From assembly GCA_034927685.1 (NCBI GenBank), contig JAYFPO010000014.1, positions 62,001-126,000 on the forward strand: 64,000 nucleotides of DNA. The letters are read 5' to 3'. Under the pieces are notes generated by a model. The model was given only the letters and a program-made list of their open reading frames with translations, made no database searches and had not been told where the DNA came from. Positions within the stretch are counted from its first letter, which is position 1, and every line of letters starts with the position of its first letter. The position numbers and the translations under genes were made by a program. Origin of the DNA: RGIG3159 sp034927685 (GTDB lineage Bacteria > Bacillota > Clostridia > Oscillospirales > Oscillospiraceae). Below are positions 57,831 through 64,000 of this stretch, one piece after another.

Positions 57831-58301
57831 ATGGATCGAAAGCAGCTGATTGGGCCTAAAGTAAAAACTCTTTCCAACGCCATGGATCAGGAGATGAACC
57901 GCAGCACGGCGGAGCTGGATCTGACCGGGTCACAGGCTTTCGTACTGGGGTATCTGGTACACCATACGGCAGCGCCCGTTTATCCGAGGGACATTGAACG
58001 GGAATTTGTTTTTTCTCATCCGACCGTCTCCGGAATTTTGCAGCGGCTGGAAAGCAAGGGTTTTGTGGTATTTCAGGCCGGAAAGGCCGACAGGCGCTGC
58101 AAGCAGATTATTACGACGGAGCTGGCGCGCCAGCGGCATGAGGCCATGGTGCGCCGGATGTATGAGGTAGATGCCAAGTGCACCGCCGGTATGGCCGAGG
58201 CGGAAGTGGCAGAGCTGCACCGTCTGCTTGGCGTTGCCATGGTGAACATGGGCGCTGCGCTCAGCTGCCACAAAAAACCGGGCAGGGAGGAACAGGTATG
58301 A
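57831..58301 (+). CDS. MarR-family transcriptional regulator
   Basis: A 156-residue winged-helix protein: helical N-terminus, then DLTGSQAFVLGYLVHH, the recognition helix region FSHPTVSGILQRLESKGFV, and the wing FQAGKADRRCKQI. It should form a dimer, repress its own operon at the tandem palindromes and release DNA upon binding a toxic ligand. Its stop overlaps the ABC exporter start (ATGA). Confidence 0.9.
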   Translation: MDRKQLIGPKVKTLSNAMDQEMNRSTAELDLTGSQAFVLGYLVHHTAAPVYPRDIEREFVFSHPTVSGILQRLESKGFVVFQAGKADRRCKQIITTELARQRHEAMVRRMYEVDAKCTAGMAEAEVAELHRLLGVAMVNMGAALSCHKKPGREEQV

Positions 58302-60040
58302 TCAGACGATTGGCAAAAAGTATTCGGCAATACAGGGCCGCTTCCATTTGGGCCCCGATTTTTATTTTGGGCGAATGTGTCATGGAGGTTCTGATTCCCA
58401 CGCTGATGGCAAACCTCATCGACTACGGCGTGGAGATGGGCAGTCTGCGGTATGTGCTCCTCGTGGCCGGGAAGTTGCTGCTCTGCGCGCTGATCTCACT
58501 GACGTGCGGCTTTCTCTCCGCCGACTTTGCCGCCAAAGCCAGCACCGGCTTCGGCGCCAATCTGCGACACGACATCTTTTACCGCGTACAGGACTTTTCC
58601 TTCTCCAACATCGATCAGTTTTCTTCGTCCTCTCTGGTGACCCGGCTGACCACCGACGTCACCAATGTGCAAAACGCCTATATGATGATCATTCGGGCCG
58701 CGTTCCGCGCCCCAGCGCTCATCATCTTTTCCATCATCATGGCCGCCCGGATCAATGCCTCCATGAGCATCATCTTCCTCGTGGCGGTTCCGGTGCTGGC
58801 CATCGGCATTTATTTTCTCATGAGCCGCACCCACCCCATCATGGAATGGGTCTTCCGGACCTACGACAAGCTCAACAATGTCGTAGCGGAAAACCTCCAC
58901 GGCATCCGGGTAGTCAAGAGCTTTGTACGGGAAGACTTTGAAAAAAAGAAGTTCGGAGATATCTCCGACGAGATCTACCGTGGCTTTGTGAAGGGCGAGA
59001 AACGCATCATTCTGAATATGCCGCTGATGATGGTCGTCGTCTACATCTGCATGCTGTTGGTTTCCTGGCTCGGGGCCAAGGCCATTCTGCTCTCCGGCAA
59101 CAACCCGGCGCTGGGCATGACCACCGGACAGCTCACCGGTATGTTCACCTACACCCTGCAAATTATGATGTCCCTGATGATGCTCTCCATGGTTTTTATG
59201 ATGATTATCATCAGCCGCGCCTCCGCGGAGCGAATCGACGAGGTGCTGCGGACAGAACCGAGCCTCCACAGCCCGGAAAACGCGCTGACCAGCGTATCGG
59301 ACGGCTCCATCCAATTCGAAAACGTCTCCTTCCGCTACTCCAAAAAGGCAGAGCGCAGCGCGCTGGAGGACGTCACGCTGCACATCCGATCCGGCGAGAC
59401 CATCGGGATTCTGGGCGGCACCGGCTCCTCCAAATCGACCCTGGTGCAGCTGATTCCCCGCCTCTACGACGTCACGGAGGGCCGAATTCTGGTGGGCGGC
59501 CGCGACGTGCGGGAATACGATCTCGGGACCCTGCGGAACGCTGTCGCTATGGTGCTGCAAAAAAACGTCCTATTTTCCGGCACAATCAAGGACAATCTCC
59601 GTTGGGGCAACGAACACGCCACCGAGGAGGAAATGCGGCACGCCTGCCGTCTGGCCCAGGCCGACAGCTTCATCGACGCATTCCCGAACGGCTACGATAC
59701 CCACATCGAACAGGGCGGTTCCAACGTCTCCGGCGGGCAGAAGCAGCGGCTCTGCATTGCGCGTGCTCTGCTGAAAAAGCCGAAAATTCTGATTCTGGAC
59801 GACTCCACTTCCGCCGTGGATACCCACACCGACGCTCTGATCCGGAATGCCTTCCGCGAAGAGCTGCCGGACACCACCAAGCTGATTATCGCCCAGCGTG
59901 TCTCCTCCGTGGAGGACGCCGACCGGGTCATCGTGCTGGACAGCGGCAGGATCTGCGGCTTCGATACACCGGAAAATCTGATGCACAGCAACGAAATCTA
60001 TCGGGAGGTTGCGGCCTCCCAGAAGAAAGGAGAGAACTGA
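58298..60040 (+). CDS. ABC exporter half-transporter, degenerate-site subunit
   Basis: A 580-residue ABCB-type half-transporter: six membrane helices (residues 1-320) and an ATPase domain. Walker A is GGTGSSKST (Ser in place of the last Gly), the signature is VSGGQKQRLCIARAL, and Walker B ends LILDDSTS, with Asp instead of the catalytic Glu. Together with the next gene it should form a heterodimeric multidrug exporter like BmrCD/TM287-288, in which one ATP site does not hydrolyse. It follows marR by coupled translation. Confidence 0.9.
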   Translation: MIRRLAKSIRQYRAASIWAPIFILGECVMEVLIPTLMANLIDYGVEMGSLRYVLLVAGKLLLCALISLTCGFLSADFAAKASTGFGANLRHDIFYRVQDFSFSNIDQFSSSSLVTRLTTDVTNVQNAYMMIIRAAFRAPALIIFSIIMAARINASMSIIFLVAVPVLAIGIYFLMSRTHPIMEWVFRTYDKLNNVVAENLHGIRVVKSFVREDFEKKKFGDISDEIYRGFVKGEKRIILNMPLMMVVVYICMLLVSWLGAKAILLSGNNPALGMTTGQLTGMFTYTLQIMMSLMMLSMVFMMIIISRASAERIDEVLRTEPSLHSPENALTSVSDGSIQFENVSFRYSKKAERSALEDVTLHIRSGETIGILGGTGSSKSTLVQLIPRLYDVTEGRILVGGRDVREYDLGTLRNAVAMVLQKNVLFSGTIKDNLRWGNEHATEEEMRHACRLAQADSFIDAFPNGYDTHIEQGGSNVSGGQKQRLCIARALLKKPKILILDDSTSAVDTHTDALIRNAFREELPDTTKLIIAQRVSSVEDADRVIVLDSGRICGFDTPENLMHSNEIYREVAASQKKGEN

Positions 60041-60041
60041 T

Positions 60042-61943
60042 ATGCCGGGACCTGGAATTCGGATCAAGGGAGTCCCCCACAAGCCCAAAAATATCAAAGG
60101 CACCGTTGCCCGCCTGCTCTCCTATATGAAGCCGTACCGGGCGCGCCTGGTCGTCGTCGCCGTCTGCATTATCTTCGGCGCGCTGATCAATGCCATGGCG
60201 GCGATCTTCATGGGGAAGCTGATCGATAATTATATCACCCCCATGCTCCTGCAGAGTGTCCCCAGCTTCGGGCCTCTGCTCCACATGCTGCTGCTCATGG
60301 CCGGTCTGTTCGGCGTCGGCATTCTCTGCAGCTATCTCTACAACCGCCTGATGGTGACCATCGCACACAGCGTGCTCAAGGCCATCCGCGATGAGATGTT
60401 TGCCCACATGCAGACGCTGCCTCTCTGGTACTTCGATACCCACACCCACGGCGATGTCATGAGCTATTACACCAACGACACCGACACCCTGCGCCAGCTC
60501 ATCACGCAGAGCCTGCCCCAGATGTTTTCCTCGCTGGTCTCCGTTCTGGCCGTATTTGTCTCCATGATCGTGGTCAGCCCTCTGCTGACCCTGCTCGTCG
60601 TCGTGAGCCTTCTGCTCATGATGCTGTTTGTGAAGAATGTGGCAGGCAAATCCTCCAAGCATTTTTTCAACCAGCAGGTCATTCTGGGCAAGGTCAACGG
60701 CTACATGGAGGAAACCATCAACGGCCAGAAGGTCGTCAAGGTTTTTACCCATGAGGAAAAATCCGAGGAGGCGTTCGACGCGCTCAATGAGGAGCTGCGC
60801 CAGAACTCCTACCACGCCAATAAGTACGCCAACATTATGATGCCGGTGCTCCACAATCTGGGCTACCTGCAGTATATCGTGCTTGCGGTGGCGGGCAGCG
60901 CCATGGCCATCACCGGCTTCAGCAGCATGACCTTAGGCGGCATTGTCACCTTCCTGCAGCTCTCCAAAAACTTCACAAACCCAATTTCTATGATTTCCCA
61001 GCAGTTCAACAGCGTCATCATGGCCCTCGCCGGCGCGGAACGGATCTTCCAGCATCTGGACGAACCCTCGGAGGAGGACCACGGCTACGTCACACTGGTC
61101 AATGTCCGGTACGACGAAGCGGGCAACCTGACGGAGACCGCCGGGCAGACCGGCCTCTGGGCCTGGCGGCACCCGCACACCGACGGCAGCGGCGTGACCT
61201 ACACGGAGCTCACGGGCGACGTGCGGATGGAGGACGTGGACTTCGGCTACAGCCCGGAGAAGCTGGTGCTGCACGACATCACGCTCTACGCAAAGCCGGG
61301 CCAGAAGGTAGCCTTTGTCGGCGCCACCGGCGCGGGCAAGACCACCATCACCAACCTCATCAACCGGTTCTACGACATTGAGGACGGCAAAATCCGCTAC
61401 GACGGCATCAATGTGAGTAAAATCAAAAAACCGGACCTGCGCCGCAGTCTGGGCATGGTGCTCCAGGACACCACTCTCTTCACCGGTACGGTCATGGACA
61501 ACATCCGCTACGGTCGGCTGGACGCCAGCGACGAGGACTGCGTCGCCGCAGCAAAACTCGCCAACGCCAACAGCTTCATCACGCGGCTGCCGGACGGCTA
61601 TCAGACGATGCTGACCGGCAACGGCGGCAACCTGAGCCAGGGCCAGCGGCAGCTGCTCTCCATCGCCCGGGCCGCCGTGGCCAATCCGCCGGTCATGATC
61701 CTGGATGAGGCCACCTCCTCCATCGACACCCGGACGGAGCTGCTGGTGCAGCGGGGTATGGATTCTCTGATGGAGGGCCGGACGGTATTTGTCATCGCCC
61801 ACCGCCTGTCCACGGTCCAGAACTCCGACGTCATCATGGTGCTGGATGCCGGCAGAATCATCGAGCGCGGCACGCACGAGGATCTGATCGCCCAAAAGGG
61901 CACCTACTATCAGCTCTACACCGGCGCATTTGAATTGGAATAA
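60042..61943 (+). CDS. ABC exporter half-transporter, catalytic subunit
   Basis: A 633-residue half-transporter, the second subunit. The ATPase domain has Walker A GATGAGKTT, signature LSQGQRQLLSIARAAV and Walker B MILDEATS with the catalytic Glu. Between the membrane domain and ATPase is an insertion of about 40 residues (VRYDEAGNLTETAGQ...), common in this subunit type. The ATG lies 1 bp after the previous stop, with GGAGAG upstream. Substrates are likely toxic compounds sensed by the MarR protein. Confidence 0.9.
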   Translation: MPGPGIRIKGVPHKPKNIKGTVARLLSYMKPYRARLVVVAVCIIFGALINAMAAIFMGKLIDNYITPMLLQSVPSFGPLLHMLLLMAGLFGVGILCSYLYNRLMVTIAHSVLKAIRDEMFAHMQTLPLWYFDTHTHGDVMSYYTNDTDTLRQLITQSLPQMFSSLVSVLAVFVSMIVVSPLLTLLVVVSLLLMMLFVKNVAGKSSKHFFNQQVILGKVNGYMEETINGQKVVKVFTHEEKSEEAFDALNEELRQNSYHANKYANIMMPVLHNLGYLQYIVLAVAGSAMAITGFSSMTLGGIVTFLQLSKNFTNPISMISQQFNSVIMALAGAERIFQHLDEPSEEDHGYVTLVNVRYDEAGNLTETAGQTGLWAWRHPHTDGSGVTYTELTGDVRMEDVDFGYSPEKLVLHDITLYAKPGQKVAFVGATGAGKTTITNLINRFYDIEDGKIRYDGINVSKIKKPDLRRSLGMVLQDTTLFTGTVMDNIRYGRLDASDEDCVAAAKLANANSFITRLPDGYQTMLTGNGGNLSQGQRQLLSIARAAVANPPVMILDEATSSIDTRTELLVQRGMDSLMEGRTVFVIAHRLSTVQNSDVIMVLDAGRIIERGTHEDLIAQKGTYYQLYTGAFELE

Positions 61944-61944
61944 G

Positions 61945-61986
61945 CAAAAAATAACGCCGCAGTTCCCTTCTTCGGAACTGCGGCGC
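61945..61986. terminator. Terminator between exporter and ddl
   Basis: CGCCGCAGTTCC / GGAACTGCGGCG with a 6-nt loop. The minus-strand side is followed by TTATTTTTTG, so it serves ddl best. Confidence 0.8.
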
Positions 61987-62017
61987 ATGTTATGCTTCCT
62001 ACGACTCCCATCGAAAA

Positions 62018-63073
62018 TCAGCGACGGCAATGGAGCGATAGCTCGGCGATTTTCTGACAAAGCGCCGGATAAGACAGGCCGGCAACAGCCGCGGATTTTG
62101 GCAGCAGGCTGGCGGGCGTCATGCCGGGCAGGGTGTTGGTCTCCAGGCACCATGGCACGCCCGCTTCGTCCAAAATGAAGTCGGCTCGGGAGTAGACCGC
62201 AAGCCCCAACGCCCGATGCAGCGCCAGCGCCATTTCACCCATCTCGCGGAACTGCGCTTCGGTGATTGGCGCCGGGCAAACTTCCCGCGCACCGCCCTGG
62301 TCTCCGCTCTGATATTTTGCAACGTAATCAAAGTACGCGCCCTCCGGCGGGACAATCTCGATGGCAGGCAGATAGCGGTCGCCCAGCACCGGCACGGTGA
62401 TCTCCCGGCCCGTGATTTTCTGCTCCACGATCACGCGGGGATCCATGACGGCCACCTGTCGCAGCGCATCCTCCAGCGCCTCGCGGGTCTCCGGCATGAG
62501 AACACCGAGCGAAGAGCCGCCGTTCGGCGTCTTGACTACGCAGGGCAGCGGCAGCTCCTGGGCGAGGCGAGGAATGTCCTCCTCGCAAAGCGTCAGCTCC
62601 TGCCAGTCCGGCGTGCGGATTCCATGGTACTTCATCAGCTGTTTGGAGACGGTTTTATCCATGGCCATGGCGCTGCCCAGATAGCCGGAACCGGTGTAGG
62701 GAACGCCCAGCAGATCCAGCGCAGCCTGAATTTTTCCGTCCTCGCCGTCGGCGCCATGGAGGCCCAGAAAGACCAGATCCGCGCACTTGCAGAGCTTCAG
62801 CACACCCTCACCGATGCGGCTGCGGCCGCCGCGGCTCTCGCGCAGCTCGCGGAGCGACGGTGCGTCGCGGCCAACTTTTACCTCAGAACAAAAACCGTCC
62901 GCGCGCGAGAATGCCTCGTCCCAGCGGCCCTCCCAGCCCGGCAAACCCAGGAACAGATCCACCAAAATGGCCGCGTGGCCGAGTCCGCGCAGCGCCTTGC
63001 ACATTTCCGTGCCGGAAACCAGCGATACCTGCCGCTCCGTGCTGATGCCGCCGGCTAACACAACTATTTTCAT
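62018..63073 (-). CDS. ddl: D-alanine-D-alanine ligase
   Basis: A 351-residue ATP-grasp ligase with VVLAGGISTERQVSLVSG, FLGLHGADGEDGKIQAAL, TGSGYLGSAMAMDK, VVKTPNGGSSLGV, EQKITGREITVPVL and FILDEAGVPWCLETNTLPGMT. The omega-loop reads YFDYVAKYQSG, with the Tyr expected for D-Ala-D-Ala rather than D-Ala-D-Lac ligases. It makes the peptidoglycan dipeptide. It converges on the exporter operon. A long insertion-like stretch near residues 60-90 is rich in Arg/Gly. Confidence 0.93.
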   Translation of the reverse strand: MKIVVLAGGISTERQVSLVSGTEMCKALRGLGHAAILVDLFLGLPGWEGRWDEAFSRADGFCSEVKVGRDAPSLRELRESRGGRSRIGEGVLKLCKCADLVFLGLHGADGEDGKIQAALDLLGVPYTGSGYLGSAMAMDKTVSKQLMKYHGIRTPDWQELTLCEEDIPRLAQELPLPCVVKTPNGGSSLGVLMPETREALEDALRQVAVMDPRVIVEQKITGREITVPVLGDRYLPAIEIVPPEGAYFDYVAKYQSGDQGGAREVCPAPITEAQFREMGEMALALHRALGLAVYSRADFILDEAGVPWCLETNTLPGMTPASLLPKSAAVAGLSYPALCQKIAELSLHCRR

Positions 63074-63165
63074 AACACGCCTCCGATCCTGTTTTCTACC
63101 CCATTATACGCCGCAGGATTTGCAAGTACATAGTTCAGGATGCGCAAGTTTTGGCAAAAACTGCG

Positions 63166-63882
63166 CTACACTTGAGAAAGCACCTGCCCGATGGGGTCCC
63201 GTAGGATCAGATCGGCGCGGCTGTCGTAGGGCGTCTCGTCCCGGTTGATCAGCACCAACCGGCGTCCGCGATAGTATTGCAGCAGGCCGGCTGCCGGGTA
63301 GACCGTCAGGCTGGTGCCGCCGACGATCAGCAGATCGGCCGCCGCGATGGCGTCCACGGCCCCCGTCAGGGTCCGCTCGTCGAGGGCTTCCTCGTAGAGC
63401 ACGACGTCCGGCTTCACCAGCCCCCCGCAGGCACAGTGGGGCACGCCGTCGGCGTCCTTGATCTCCTGCGCGTCAAAAAATTTGCCGCATTCTGTGCAGT
63501 AGTTCCGCAGGACGGATCCGTGGAGTTCGAACACCCGCTTGCTGCCGGCCTTCTGGTGCAGGCCGTCGATGTTCTGCGTAACCACGGCAGTGAGCTTTCC
63601 CTCCCGCTCCCACTCGGCCAGCTTGTTGTGCGCCGCGTTCGGCGCAATGTTGAGACACAGCATTTTTTCCTTGTAGAAGCGATAAAAATAGTCGGTGTGG
63701 CGATAAAAGAAGCTGTGGCTCAGGATGGTCTCCGGCGGGTAGTCAAACTTCTGATGATACAGGCCATCCACGCTGCGGAAATCCGGGATGCCGCTCTCCG
63801 TGGAGACGCCCGCGCCGCCGAAAAAGACAATCCGTTTACTTTCCTTTACCCAGGTTCTCAGGGTATCGACGTTTGAACTCAT
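63166..63882 (-). CDS. cobB: Sirtuin NAD-dependent protein deacylase
   Basis: A 238-residue Sir2 protein with FFGGAGVSTESGIPDFRS, TQNIDGLHQKAG, the catalytic His in VFELHGSV, four zinc cysteines (CTEC and CAC-type pair, the second as HCACGG) and VGGTSLTVYPAAGLL. It removes acyl groups from lysines using NAD. The ATG at 63882 follows GAGGAAGAGG; it overlaps the end of the upstream gene by 47 bp in another frame. Confidence 0.92.
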   Translation of the reverse strand: MSSNVDTLRTWVKESKRIVFFGGAGVSTESGIPDFRSVDGLYHQKFDYPPETILSHSFFYRHTDYFYRFYKEKMLCLNIAPNAAHNKLAEWEREGKLTAVVTQNIDGLHQKAGSKRVFELHGSVLRNYCTECGKFFDAQEIKDADGVPHCACGGLVKPDVVLYEEALDERTLTGAVDAIAAADLLIVGGTSLTVYPAAGLLQYYRGRRLVLINRDETPYDSRADLILRDPIGQVLSQV

Positions 63883-64000
63883 CGTCCTCTTCCTCCAGTT
63901 CCGCAATGAATTTTTTTTCCGCTCTGGTCTTGCTCGGCAGCACCAACTGCGCGAACAGGTCGGGGCGGCGGCGCATGGTGCGCAGGATGGACTGCTTTTT
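63836..64000 (-). CDS. C-terminal end of probable tRNA (guanine-N1)-methyltransferase
   Basis: The last 54 codons of a gene entering from the right edge. The segment KKQSILRTMRRRPDLFAQL resembles the C-terminal helix of TrmD (xRRPDLL motif), followed by an acidic-basic tail EELEEED-like and KRRYPENLGKGK. Its stop lies inside the cobB coding region, 47 bp past the cobB start, so the two genes are coupled. The short length leaves the family call tentative. Confidence 0.5.
   Translation of the reverse strand, partial: KKQSILRTMRRRPDLFAQLVLPSKTRAEKKFIAELEEEDDEFKRRYPENLGKGK

Overview
The window looks like a piece of the chromosome of a high-GC Clostridia, most likely a gut-type Oscillospiraceae. 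This is inferred from several points: type III glutamine synthetase, a T-box leader, CIRCE-controlled clpB, a Firmicutes-type BirA box, a stand-alone MsmK/UgpC-type ATPase, corrinoid methyl-transfer genes, strong Shine-Dalgarno sites, and consensus sigma-A promoters with 17-nt spacers. No phage, insertion sequence, integrase or CRISPR array was seen. Most genes are GC-rich with C/G-ending codons. The block from about 14.1 to 29.2 kb is visibly more AT-rich with relaxed codon use and looks like an accessory block.

Layout. 0-7.3 kb: start of a secondary alcohol dehydrogenase gene, an Mrr-like nuclease, then asnB under an asparagine T-box, glnN and pyrG, a nitrogen/glutamine-dependent group. 7.5-13.7 kb: a secreted lysozyme-like/SH3 protein, a PfoR-like PTS IIC permease and clpB under CIRCE. 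14.1-29.1 kb: a catabolic block. LacI is divergent from pfkB-mtlD-sorE-like genes. Convergent to these is an eight-gene minus-strand run: DegT aminotransferase, hydroxypyruvate-isomerase-like protein, ChvE/MmsA/MmsB-type ABC importer, a second DegT aminotransferase, Gfo/Idh/MocA oxidoreductase and a XylA-fold isomerase. Dyads of the form CTAAA-N4-TTTAG at lacI and pfkB, with a related dyad at the long operon, suggest one regulon.

29.3-39.5 kb: a tRNA-Gly with an unusual T-loop, a polysaccharide deacetylase, a NUDIX hydrolase, a highly structured leader RNA before the MsmK-type ATPase, thiN, a corrinoid/pterin methyl-transfer module (LysR, two corrinoid proteins, RACo-like activator, pterin methyltransferase, DUF2284) without the substrate-specific methyltransferase, and bioY under a BirA box.

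39.6-49.1 kb: a compact aromatic amino acid operon, aroF-tyrA-aroB-aroA-aroC-pheA-aroEK fusion-aroQ-aminotransferase, covering the whole route to phenylalanine and tyrosine. It is preceded by an 18-residue leader peptide with nine Phe/Tyr codons, an antiterminator helix and an intrinsic terminator: a classical ribosome-mediated attenuator, and the most striking observation in the window.

49.2-64 kb: MATE efflux pump, feoA-feoB-small Cys-rich protein, class V aminotransferase/cysteine desulfurase, histidine phosphatase, mntP, an anchored deacetylase-like protein, a MarR-controlled heterodimeric ABC exporter with two perfect operator palindromes, ddl, a sirtuin, and the end of a probable trmD.
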